Shown in pieces: positions 33,391 through 40,660 of a stretch of DNA of 64,000 nt. The DNA comes from JAICJR01 sp036494715. GTDB lineage: Bacteria; Actinomycetota; Thermoleophilia; Solirubrobacterales; Thermoleophilaceae. The position numbers were made by a program, and so were the translations under genes. Every line of letters starts with the position of its first letter. Position 1 is the first letter of the stretch. Where the stretch lies: contig DASXNY010000050.1 in assembly GCA_036494715.1 (NCBI GenBank), positions 1 through 64,000 of the forward strand, given 5' to 3'. The notes beneath the pieces are model-generated. The model saw nothing but the letters and a program-made list of their open reading frames with translations, searched no databases and was not told where the DNA came from.

Positions 33391-35169
33391 CTAGCGGTTG
33401 ATGAACTCGGCCAGCTTGCCCCGCAGCGAGTTGCGGATGATCCGGCCTCGGTTCGGGTCGCCCTTGGTCATCGCAATCGCCATCTCCTTGGCCTGCTCGA
33501 ACGAGATGTGCGGCGGCAAGGGCGGCACCTCCGGATCGGTGATCGCCTCGATCAGCACGGGGCCCTCGCTTGCAAGCGCCTCGTCCCATGCGCCTGGCAC
33601 CTGGTCGGGCGCATCGATGCGAATACCGCGCAGGCCGAGCAGCTCGGCGTAGCGCGCGTACGGGAAATCAGGCAGATCCTGCGACGCGTCGAGCTTGCGG
33701 TCGCCCTCCATCACGCGCTGCTCCCAGGTGACCTGATTCAGGTCGCGGTTGTTCAGCACGAGGATCACGAGCTGCTTGTTCGACCAGCGGTCCTGGTACT
33801 TCGCGATGTCGATCAATGCGTTGATGCCGAGCATCTGCATCGCGCCATCGCCCAGGCACGCGATCACCGGGCGGTCCGGGAAGGCGAACTTCGCGGCCAG
33901 CGCGTACGGCACGGCCGGACACATCGTCGCGAGCGTGCCGGAGAGGGCGGCCTTCATCCCGGTGCGCATCCGCAGGTGCCGCGCCCACCAGTTGGTGGCC
34001 GAGCCGGAATCCGAGCTGAGGATGCAATTGTCCGGCAGCCGCGGGGAGAGCTCGTGGAAGAGCAGCTCGGGGTTGATCGGGTCGGCGGGCTCATTGGCGC
34101 GGTCCTCGAGGATGGCCCACCAGCGCTCCACCTCGTGCTCGATCTCCTCCCGCCAGGAGCGGTTCTCCTTGCGCTCGAGCTGCGGAATCAGATCCGACAG
34201 CGTCGCCCGCGCGTCCCCGACGAGGCCGAGCTCGACCGGGAAGCGCATGCCGAGGTTGCGGCCGTCGATGTCGATCTGGACGCCGCGCGCCTGGCCCTCC
34301 TCGGGCAGCCACTCGGCGTAGGGGAAGCTCGTGCCGACCATCAACAGCGTGTCGCAGTTCTGCATCATGTGGTCGCTCGGCTTGGTGCCGAGCAGGCCGA
34401 TCGAGCCGGTGACGAAGGGCAGGTCGTCCGGCAGTGCGGCCTTGCCGTTCAGCGCCTTGGCCACACCGGAGCCGAGCAGGTCGGCGACCTGCATCACCTC
34501 CTTCTCGGCGCCGATCGCGCCGGCGCCGATCAAGATCGAGACCTTCTCGCCGGCGTTCAGGATCTCCGCGGCACGGCGCAGGTCGTCCTGCTTCGGAACG
34601 ACACGCGGCTCCTCGAAGCCGACCGCCGAGAACACGGACCCGTGCGCGCGCGGGGGCTCCTCCCACGGCGACTCCTGCACATCCTCCGGGAAGATCACGC
34701 ATGTGACCGAGCGCGAGCTGCGCGCGATCCGCATCGCCCGGTCGATCAGGTGGCGTGCCTGCGCCGGGGCCATGCAGTACTGGACGAACTCGGACGCGAC
34801 GTCCTTGAAGAGCGTCTGCAGGTCGACCTCCTGCTGGTAGCTGGCCCCCAGTGAGGTGCGCGCCTGCTGCCCCACGATCGCGACCACCGGGCGATGGTCG
34901 AGCTTCGCGTCGTAGAGGCCGTTCAGAAGATGGATCGCGCCCGGGCCGGAGGTAGCCATGCAGACGCCTACCTCGCCGGTGTACTTCGCGTGGGCGGACG
35001 CGGCAAACGCGGCGATCTCCTCATGCCGTGTCTGGATGAACTCAGGCCTGTCGACCTTGTGAAAGGCGCCGATTAGGCCGTTGATCCCGTCGCCGGGGTA
35101 GCCGTAGATCCTCTCGACACCCCACTCGTGCAGACGCTCGAGGACGAACTCGGAGACGTTCTGGGCCAT
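33391..35169 (-). CDS. Thiamine-pyrophosphate enzyme, pyruvate oxidase/PoxB-like
   Basis: 592 residues with the three domains of the family. The Pyr domain has the catalytic glutamate in TRHEEIAAFAA, the middle domain carries ILIGAGAIGA, and the PP domain has the Mg-TPP motif GDGAMQ ... LVLNN. The pattern fits pyruvate:quinone dehydrogenase or pyruvate oxidase better than acetolactate synthase, but no lipid-binding tail is obvious. ATG at 35169 with AAGGA upstream. First of five contiguous minus-strand genes; it could decarboxylate the 2-keto acid made by the downstream enolase-superfamily and GMC enzymes. Confidence 0.85.
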   Translation of the reverse strand: MAQNVSEFVLERLHEWGVERIYGYPGDGINGLIGAFHKVDRPEFIQTRHEEIAAFAASAHAKYTGEVGVCMATSGPGAIHLLNGLYDAKLDHRPVVAIVGQQARTSLGASYQQEVDLQTLFKDVASEFVQYCMAPAQARHLIDRAMRIARSSRSVTCVIFPEDVQESPWEEPPRAHGSVFSAVGFEEPRVVPKQDDLRRAAEILNAGEKVSILIGAGAIGAEKEVMQVADLLGSGVAKALNGKAALPDDLPFVTGSIGLLGTKPSDHMMQNCDTLLMVGTSFPYAEWLPEEGQARGVQIDIDGRNLGMRFPVELGLVGDARATLSDLIPQLERKENRSWREEIEHEVERWWAILEDRANEPADPINPELLFHELSPRLPDNCILSSDSGSATNWWARHLRMRTGMKAALSGTLATMCPAVPYALAAKFAFPDRPVIACLGDGAMQMLGINALIDIAKYQDRWSNKQLVILVLNNRDLNQVTWEQRVMEGDRKLDASQDLPDFPYARYAELLGLRGIRIDAPDQVPGAWDEALASEGPVLIEAITDPEVPPLPPHISFEQAKEMAIAMTKGDPNRGRIIRNSLRGKLAEFINR

Positions 35170-35202
35170 GCTCGTTCCTTTCCGTGGCAATCAACAGCTC
35201 GG

Positions 35203-35225
35203 CCGGTTCGGCGGCCACGAACCGG
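35203..35225. promoter_or_regulatory. Perfect inverted repeat upstream of the TPP-enzyme operon
   Basis: Arms CCGGTTCG and CGAACCGG of 8 bases are separated by 7 bases. On the minus strand a GGGTAG box (35233-35228) lies directly upstream, but no matching -35 is seen. The repeat would sit at the transcript start, suggesting an operator or a 5-prime hairpin. Confidence 0.5.
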
Positions 35226-35266
35226 GGCTACCCGAGGTGGGTCGCCCTCATTCATGAAGAAAGCGC

Positions 35267-36232
35267 TTAGGTGGCGCCCCGCTGGTTGAAGCGCGGGATC
35301 ACGTCGCGCTCGTACGCCTCGAAGAAGGCGTCCTGATTCGGTCCAATCTGCTGCACGAACAGCTCGTCCGCGCCGGCGTCCGCGTACTCCTCGAGCGCCG
35401 CGATGTGCCTGTCGAGATCCGGCCCGCAGGGCACCGCCTCGGCGATCATCTCCTCGCTGACGAGCGAGCTGGCCTGCTCGAAGTGAGCGGGCGTGGGCAG
35501 CACCTGCGCGAGCTCCCCGGGCAGCTGCTCGTTGGGCCAGAGCCGATACGCGGTGCTCAGGGCCTCGGCGTCGTCGGCACCGAAACAGACCTTGGTGCCG
35601 GCCTGCACCGGACCCTTGCCGCCCTCGCCGCGATAGAGCCCGATCAGGTCCTTGTCCGGCATCGTGGTGCAGTAGCCGTCGCCGATCTTGGCGGCGAGCC
35701 GCGTGGCCTGCTCCCCGAAGCCCGACACGAGGATCTCGGGCGCCGGGTCGGGCAGGTCGTAGAGGCGCGCGTTCTCGACCACGTAGTGCTTGCCGCGGTG
35801 GTCCTGCACCCCGCCGCGCCAGAGCGTGCGGATCACTTCCACCGCCTCCTCGAGCATCTCGAGACGCACCTCCGCGGGCGGCCAGCGGTCGCCGAGGATG
35901 TGCTCGTTGAGCGCCTCGCCGCTGCCCACGCCGAGCTGGAAGCGGCCCTCGAGCAGCAGCGCGCATGTGGCCGCCGCGTGTGCGACGACGGCGGGATGGA
36001 CGCGCACCGTCGGGCAGGTGACCGCGGTGGTCACGCGCATGTTCTCCGTTGCCTCCGCGATTGCGGCGATCGTCGACCACACGAACGGGCTGTGACCCTG
36101 CTCGTCGTTCCAGGGGTGGTAGTGATCGGAGATCCAGAGGGCGTGGAAGCCCGCCTGCTCGCCCCGCCGCGCTTGGCGCACGAGCTCGGCCGGGCCCCAC
36201 TCCTCGCTGGACAGGAAGAGTCCGAGCTTCAC
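35267..36232 (-). CDS. F420-type LLM oxidoreductase (glucose-6-phosphate dehydrogenase-like subfamily)
   Basis: 321 residues. LWISDHYHPW, AVTCPTVRVHPAVVAHAAATCA, GRFQLGVGSGEALNEHILGDRWP and ILVSGFGEQA follow the pattern of actinobacterial F420-dependent dehydrogenases related to Fgd. The substrate may be a sugar phosphate or a hydroxylated compound; this cannot be decided. GTG start, 4 bases after the stop of the ferritin-like gene, so it is the second gene of a stress-promoter operon. Confidence 0.85.
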   Translation of the reverse strand: MKLGLFLSSEEWGPAELVRQARRGEQAGFHALWISDHYHPWNDEQGHSPFVWSTIAAIAEATENMRVTTAVTCPTVRVHPAVVAHAAATCALLLEGRFQLGVGSGEALNEHILGDRWPPAEVRLEMLEEAVEVIRTLWRGGVQDHRGKHYVVENARLYDLPDPAPEILVSGFGEQATRLAAKIGDGYCTTMPDKDLIGLYRGEGGKGPVQAGTKVCFGADDAEALSTAYRLWPNEQLPGELAQVLPTPAHFEQASSLVSEEMIAEAVPCGPDLDRHIAALEEYADAGADELFVQQIGPNQDAFFEAYERDVIPRFNQRGAT

Positions 36233-36236
36233 GCGG

Positions 36237-36725
36237 CTACGACTCTTCGTAGGGGTCTTCGTCGCCCGCGAGCTTGAGCGAGCACTGGCGCACGTCGCTG
36301 AAGTGGCGCTCCTGGATCGGCAACGCCCACTGCACGAGCTCGCGCAGCTCGGCTTCGCCTGCGTGCTCGTTGAGCTTGCCGAGCACTCCCCAGTGCCCGA
36401 CCTCGCCCGCCTCGGCCATGATCAGGAACTCGAAGCCGTCGAGGCCGTCGGCGTCATCGCCGAGGTAGGTCGACATCATCTCGCTCGCCTCGCCCTTCGT
36501 CTCGCGGGCCTTCTCGAGAATCGCGGTCTTCTTGCCCTCACGCTGGTCGGCCAGCTCGGTGCAACGCCTCTCCGTCTCCTCGGCCTCGCCGCGCATCCGG
36601 TGGAGCACCTCGATCACAGACTCCTCGCCCACGAGGCCCTCGACCTTCTGCGTTGCGGCCTGGGCCGCTTGGGCAAGGCCAAGCACCTCGGCCAGCTTCT
36701 CTTCCAGTGTCGTCAGTTCGGCCAC
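36237..36725 (-). CDS. Helical ferritin-like protein, unknown function
   Basis: 162 residues, almost entirely helical, acidic, with repeated Glu-rich helices and isolated histidines (EVLHRM, EVGHWG, ERHFSD) compatible with a four-helix ferritin-like bundle; a diiron site is not proven. GTG start with AAGGAG 8 bases upstream. A GTTT-N15-GGGTAA promoter lies 46 bases upstream, and the DUF892 protein gene precedes it. Probably part of an oxidative or metal-stress unit. Confidence 0.7.
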   Translation of the reverse strand: MAELTTLEEKLAEVLGLAQAAQAATQKVEGLVGEESVIEVLHRMRGEAEETERRCTELADQREGKKTAILEKARETKGEASEMMSTYLGDDADGLDGFEFLIMAEAGEVGHWGVLGKLNEHAGEAELRELVQWALPIQERHFSDVRQCSLKLAGDEDPYEES

Positions 36726-36771
36726 TGCGTAGCTCCTTTTCGGTCAGCGAAGTTGGGGTCGCCGACCGGGG

Positions 36772-36796
36772 TTACCCCGGTGCTGCCGCGAGAAAC
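36772..36796 (-). promoter_or_regulatory. SigB/SigF-like promoter of the ferritin-like/F420 operon
   Basis: On the minus strand GTTT (36796-36793), 15 bases, GGGTAA (36777-36772). An almost perfect match to the general-stress consensus. Confidence 0.72.
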
Positions 36797-36802
36797 TGCG
36801 AC

Positions 36803-37783
36803 CTACGCCTGCGGCGCGATGCCCTGCTCGACGAGCGTCGAGCTGAGGGCGTGTCCGAACTCGGCCTGGATCTTCTCCGCGGCCGCGCGCTCCTCGGCGA
36901 GGATCTGCTCGGCGAGCAGCACCGCATGCCCGTCGCCGGCGTGCGCGGCCACGCAGCGGAGCAGCCCGTAGCCCGCTATCTCGAGATTCTCGAACGCGTA
37001 GGCGAAGGCGGCGAGCTTGCCCGGTGTGTCGGGGTGCGCCGCGAAGAAGCCACCCCAGTTGAGCGCGCCCAGGCGCAGCGCGGCGTCCTTCACCGAGCTC
37101 GTGCGGCCGCCCTTCTGGACGATCAGGGCCTCCACGCGCTCGGCATGCCCGCGCGTCTCGGCGAGGTGCTCTTCGAACAGGCTCGCGAGCGCGCTGTCGC
37201 CCGCGATCGTCTGGCCGCGCTCGAGTAACTCGATCGCCTGCTGCTCGAGGGCGTGAGCGTCGGCCAGGTACTTGATCAGCTGCTCGTCGAGATCGTCGGG
37301 CTCGACCTCGCGCAGCGACGCGTGCGCGGCGACGTCGAACACGCCGGCGAGCCGCTGCTTCATCGCGATCTCCTCGTCGCGGATGCGCTGCGCCACCTCG
37401 ACGGTCTCCTGGTCCCCCGCCTGCTCGGCCACGAGCGCGAGCAGGTCGTAGCTCGCCTCCTCGAGCGCCTCGTAGGAGTGCGCGTGGGCCACCAGCTTGC
37501 CGGGCGTGTCGGGCTGAGCCTTGGCGAACAGCGCGAAGCCGACACCGCCGGCCTCCATCACCGCGTTCTTCACCTTGGAGGGACTGCCGCCACGGGCCTC
37601 GAGGCGCGCGCCGATCAGCCGCTCGTGACCCTCCGTCTCGCGGCAGTGGTCCTCGAACAGCTTCGCCAGGCGGGCGTCGCCGGCGATGCCGGGGGCCATT
37701 TTCATCTGGACGAGCGCCTGCTTCTCGATCGAGTAGGCGTCGCTCAGGTACTTCTCGAGTTGGCTGTCGAGCGAGTCGGTCAT
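36803..37783 (-). CDS. Tandem DUF892 (YciE-type) ferritin-like protein
   Basis: 326 residues made of two homologous halves. Each has LEKYLSDAYSIEKQAL or LIKYLADAHALEQQAI, then an ExxGHxER helix (ETEGHERLIGARLEARGG; ETRGHAERVEALIVQKGG), an AHPDTPGKL-type loop and a final helix with EE. DUF892 proteins are stress-induced and ferritin-like with a di-metal site; most are a single ~160-residue domain, so this is an internal duplication that could form a pseudo-dimer in one chain. It lies between a small membrane protein gene and the ferritin-like gene. Confidence 0.85.
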   Translation of the reverse strand: MTDSLDSQLEKYLSDAYSIEKQALVQMKMAPGIAGDARLAKLFEDHCRETEGHERLIGARLEARGGSPSKVKNAVMEAGGVGFALFAKAQPDTPGKLVAHAHSYEALEEASYDLLALVAEQAGDQETVEVAQRIRDEEIAMKQRLAGVFDVAAHASLREVEPDDLDEQLIKYLADAHALEQQAIELLERGQTIAGDSALASLFEEHLAETRGHAERVEALIVQKGGRTSSVKDAALRLGALNWGGFFAAHPDTPGKLAAFAYAFENLEIAGYGLLRCVAAHAGDGHAVLLAEQILAEERAAAEKIQAEFGHALSSTLVEQGIAPQA

Positions 37784-37794
37784 GCCAGTCCCGA

Positions 37795-38034
37795 TCAGCG
37801 GTGCGTCAGCGTCTCCTGGTCGCGGGCGGTGAACTCTGGCCCGTCGTGCGTGGCACGCTCGACCTCCTTCTGGAAGTCGTCATCGCGCTTGACGCGTACG
37901 CCGAACATCCACACCGCACCCACGATCAGGGCGAGCAGAAGCAACGGCACGCCGAAGATCGGAGCACCCCAGACGAAGGAAAGGCCCGCGCCGAGACCCA
38001 GCACGGCGAACAGTGGCAAAACAAAGGTTTCCAT
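37795..38034 (-). CDS. Small membrane protein, unknown
   Basis: 79 residues: two hydrophobic helices (4-22 and 26-46) and a charged C-terminal tail (VKRDDDFQKEVERA). It starts 2 bases after the sigma-factor gene stop and 10 bases after a GGGCAT -10 box lying inside that gene. It is therefore both co-transcribed with the sigma factor and able to be expressed separately. No family recognised. Confidence 0.75.
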   Translation of the reverse strand: METFVLPLFAVLGLGAGLSFVWGAPIFGVPLLLLALIVGAVWMFGVRVKRDDDFQKEVERATHDGPEFTARDQETLTHR

Positions 38035-38036
38035 GA

Positions 38037-38879
38037 TCAGCGGGATGCCCGGCGGGCGGTGGCTGAAACGTCCGCCTCCGCTTGGCCCGCCAGCAGGCGC
38101 AGCCGGTCAAGCGCGCGCCGCTGGAGGCGCGACACGTGCATTTGCGAGATGCCGAGCTGCTCGGACACCTCGAGCTGGGTCCGCCCCTCGGCGAAGCGCT
38201 GGTAGAGGATCGTGCGCTCGCGCTGTGGGAGCGACTTGAGCGCCTTGCCGATCATCGTCGCATCGTCGACGAGCGCGAAGCGGCCGTCCTCCTCACCAAG
38301 CGTGTCCGCGACGGTGCCGTCGTCATCCTCGCCGAGGCGTCGCGGAGCATCGAGCGACACGGCGTCAAACGCCGCGGCCGCCTCCATCCCCTCGAGCACC
38401 TGCTCGACCGGCACCGAGAGCTCCTCGGCGATCTCCCTTGGCGTCGGCGAGCTGCCGTTCGCGCCGGCGAGCCGGGCGATGGCGCCGTTGATCGCCAGCG
38501 CCCGCTCCTGCATGCCACGCGGCACGTGCAGGGCCCAGCCCGCATCGCGGAAGTAGCGCTTGAGCTCGCCGAGGATCGTCGGCACCGCGTAGCTCGAGAA
38601 GCTCCCGCCGCGCGCCGCGTCGAAGCGGTCGATCGCCTTTATGAGAGCCAGGCTCGCGACCTGGATCAGGTCGTCCAGGGGCTCGACGCCGCGGTCGTAG
38701 CGCCGGGCGATCTTCTTCGCCAGCGGCAGAAAGGCCGTGACGAGCTCGTCGCGCGCCGCCATGTCGCCGAAGCGCTGATAGCGCTTGAAGAGCAGCTCTT
38801 GGCGGCTGTGCCGATGAGCCCCGCGCGGCCGGGCGCGCGGTCTGAGCGGGCGAGTGGCGACATCGGGTAGCGCTTGCAT
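38037..38879 (-). CDS. SigB/SigF/SigG-type sigma factor (paralogue 1)
   Basis: 280 residues. Region 2 is seen in FLPLAKKIARRY, DDLIQVASLALIKAIDRFD and FSSYAVPTILGELKRYFRD; region 3 follows HVPRG; region 4 ends with RTQLEVSEQLGISQMHVSRLQRRAL. The order and motifs are those of the general-stress/sporulation subfamily. ATG at 38879 with GGAGG 7 bases upstream is preferred to an upstream TTG. No anti-sigma gene is adjacent. The leader is strikingly like that of the paralogue at 62735. It is likely to read the GTTT-N15-GGGTAR promoters nearby. Confidence 0.93.
   Translation of the reverse strand: MQALPDVATRPLRPRARPRGAHRHSRQELLFKRYQRFGDMAARDELVTAFLPLAKKIARRYDRGVEPLDDLIQVASLALIKAIDRFDAARGGSFSSYAVPTILGELKRYFRDAGWALHVPRGMQERALAINGAIARLAGANGSSPTPREIAEELSVPVEQVLEGMEAAAAFDAVSLDAPRRLGEDDDGTVADTLGEEDGRFALVDDATMIGKALKSLPQRERTILYQRFAEGRTQLEVSEQLGISQMHVSRLQRRALDRLRLLAGQAEADVSATARRASR
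38045..38069 (-). promoter_or_regulatory. SigB/SigF-like promoter inside the 3-prime end of the sigma gene
   Basis: Minus strand GTTT (38069-38066), 15 bases, GGGCAT (38050-38045), ending 10 bases before the ATG at 38034. It would let the sigma factor boost its downstream membrane/DUF892 genes. Confidence 0.6.
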
Positions 38880-38928
38880 CGAATCCTCCAAGTCGAGGTG
38901 CTACTCGGAAGATCCGGCGACCCGCCAT
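38880..38928 (-). other. Conserved leader of sigma paralogue 1 with short upstream reading frame
   Basis: An ATG at 38928 lies exactly 49 bases before the sigma start and opens a different frame beginning M-A-G-R-R-I-F-R-V. The GCCGGATCTT-CGAGT core and the GGAGGAT Shine-Dalgarno block are shared with the leader at 62686. Confidence 0.55.
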
Positions 38929-39092
38929 GGTCAGATGACGCGTTTCCGTCCCTTGGAGGCCGAAGAGTCGCTGGTGGAAATCGCAGCGTGTTGGGTACGA
39001 CGCCCGCCCGCAAAACGTCTTTATAAGCCTCAACATTGTGTGTCCGGAATTCGTGCACTCCAAACAGACCGATGTCAGCCCAAGGACCGCGA

Positions 39093-39117
39093 GTTTCGCC
39101 GTGAGGGCGGTGGGTAA
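39093..39117 (+). promoter_or_regulatory. SigB/SigF-like promoter of the isochorismatase-SDR-GH15 operon
   Basis: GTTT, 15 bases, GGGTAA; the -10 ends 14 bases before the GTG at 39132. The rest of the 38929-39131 divergent gap shows an AT-rich TTATAAAG stretch near 39020 but no other clear signal. Confidence 0.72.
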
Positions 39118-39131
39118 AAGCCGCCCGCCCC

Positions 39132-39668
39132 GTGTCCTCTGCCCTGATAGTCACAGACATGCTCAACCCCTATCAGCATGAGGACGCCGAACCGCTGATG
39201 GAGTCCGTGCGCGAGATCCTGGCGCCGCTCGCAAGCCTTATCGCCCGGGCACGCGAAGCAGGGGCGCTGATCGTGTACGTAAATGACAACCACGGCGACT
39301 GGAGCGCGGCGCGCGCGGAGCTCGTCGACGCGGCACTGGCGGGAGCGGGGCCCTCGCTCGTCGAGCCGATCGTCCCCGAGCCCGACGTCCCTTTCGTCGT
39401 CAAGGCGAGGCACTCGATCTTCTACGAGACCCAGCTCGAGTACCTGGTGCGACAGGAGGAGATCGACCGCGTCATCCTCACCGGACAGGTCACCGAGCAG
39501 TGCGTCCTCTACTCGGCGCTCGATGCATACGTGAGGCACTTCCAGGTCGTAGTCGTCACAGACGCGGTGGCGCACATCCGCGAGGAGCTGGCTGACGCCG
39601 CGCTGCGCATGATGGACGCGAACATGCGCGCCGAGCTCGTGCCGGCCGGAGAGGTGGGATTGGGTTGA
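39132..39668 (+). CDS. Isochorismatase-family cysteine hydrolase
   Basis: 178 residues. The triad is the aspartate of LIVTDMLNPY, the lysine of VVKARHSIF and the cysteine of GQVTEQCVLYSA. The family includes nicotinamidases, N-carbamoylases and isochorismatases; the sequence does not settle which. GTG at 39132, directly behind a stress-type promoter. The following SDR gene overlaps by TTGA, so this is the first gene of a three-gene unit. Confidence 0.88.
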   Translation: MSSALIVTDMLNPYQHEDAEPLMESVREILAPLASLIARAREAGALIVYVNDNHGDWSAARAELVDAALAGAGPSLVEPIVPEPDVPFVVKARHSIFYETQLEYLVRQEEIDRVILTGQVTEQCVLYSALDAYVRHFQVVVVTDAVAHIREELADAALRMMDANMRAELVPAGEVGLG

Positions 39669-40660
39669 CCAAGGTCGTCGTGATCACAGGCGCATCCGCC
39701 GGCGTCGGCCGGGCCATCGCGCGCCGCTTCGCCGAGGACGGCGACGTCTGTATCGGCCTGATCGCCCGCGGCGAGGCCGGGCTGCGCGCCACGGCGGAGG
39801 AGGTCACGCGCGCCGGGGCTCGCGCGCTCGCCCTGCCCTGCGACGTGAGCGACGCGGCGGCGCTGGACGACGCCGCCACGCGCGTCGAGGCGGAGTTCGG
39901 CCCGATCGACATCTGGGTGAACAACGCGATGACGGCTGTGCTCGGCGAGGTGATGGACACGAGCGCCGAGGAATTCCGCCGCGTGATGGAGGTGACCTTC
40001 CTCGGCTCGGTGCACGGCGCACAGGCGGCGCTGCGGCGAATGGAGCCGCGCGGGCACGGCACGATCGTGCAGGTGGGTTCCGCGCTGGGCATCCGCGGCA
40101 TCCCGTTGCAGGCGACCTATTGCGCCGCCAAGCACGCCGTGCAGGGCTTCTTCGAGTCGCTGCGCACGGAGCTCCGCCACCGCGACTCGCCCGTTCACCT
40201 CTGCATCGTCCAGCTGCCGGGGCTCAACACCACGCAGTTCTCGTGGGTGCGCCTGCACGTGCCAAACGAGCCGCAGCCGGTGCCCCCGATCTACCAGCCG
40301 GAGGTGGCGGCGAACGCCGTCCACTGGGCGGCCCACCACAAGCGGCGCGAGCTGTGGGTGGGCTTCCCGACCGTCTACACCATCATCGGCAGTCGGGTGG
40401 CTCCGTGGCTTGCGGAGTGGTACCTGGCGCGCACCGGCTTCAAGGGGCAGCAGACCGACAAGCCCGCCGGGCCCGGCCGGCCCGACTATCTCGAGCACGC
40501 GCTCGATCACGCAGAGGACCACGGCTTCCACGGCTCCTTCGACGACCAGGCGCACTCGCGCAGCCCGCAGACCTGGCTCGCCCGCCACCGCTCGCCGCTG
40601 AGCGCGCTCGCCGGCGCCGCGCTCGCCGGAGCAGCGCTCGCCGCGAAGCGCGCGCGATGA
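39665..40660 (+). CDS. Short-chain dehydrogenase/reductase with C-terminal extension
   Basis: 331 residues. TGASAGVGRAIA (9-20) binds NAD(P); NNAMTA, the catalytic serine in VQVGSALG and YCAAK are in place. About 70 residues beyond the usual SDR end include an HALDHAEDHGFHGSFDDQAHS stretch and a hydrophobic Ala-rich tail that may touch the membrane. The TTG start overlaps the isochorismatase stop. Probably a stress-induced reductase; substrate unknown. Confidence 0.88.
   Translation: MTKVVVITGASAGVGRAIARRFAEDGDVCIGLIARGEAGLRATAEEVTRAGARALALPCDVSDAAALDDAATRVEAEFGPIDIWVNNAMTAVLGEVMDTSAEEFRRVMEVTFLGSVHGAQAALRRMEPRGHGTIVQVGSALGIRGIPLQATYCAAKHAVQGFFESLRTELRHRDSPVHLCIVQLPGLNTTQFSWVRLHVPNEPQPVPPIYQPEVAANAVHWAAHHKRRELWVGFPTVYTIIGSRVAPWLAEWYLARTGFKGQQTDKPAGPGRPDYLEHALDHAEDHGFHGSFDDQAHSRSPQTWLARHRSPLSALAGAALAGAALAAKRAR

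Noticed and set aside
33391..35169. Acetolactate synthase as the identity of the TPP enzyme
   Set aside because: No small regulatory subunit gene (ilvN) or ilvC is adjacent, and the sequence pattern and operon context fit pyruvate oxidase/PoxB better. Not fully excluded.
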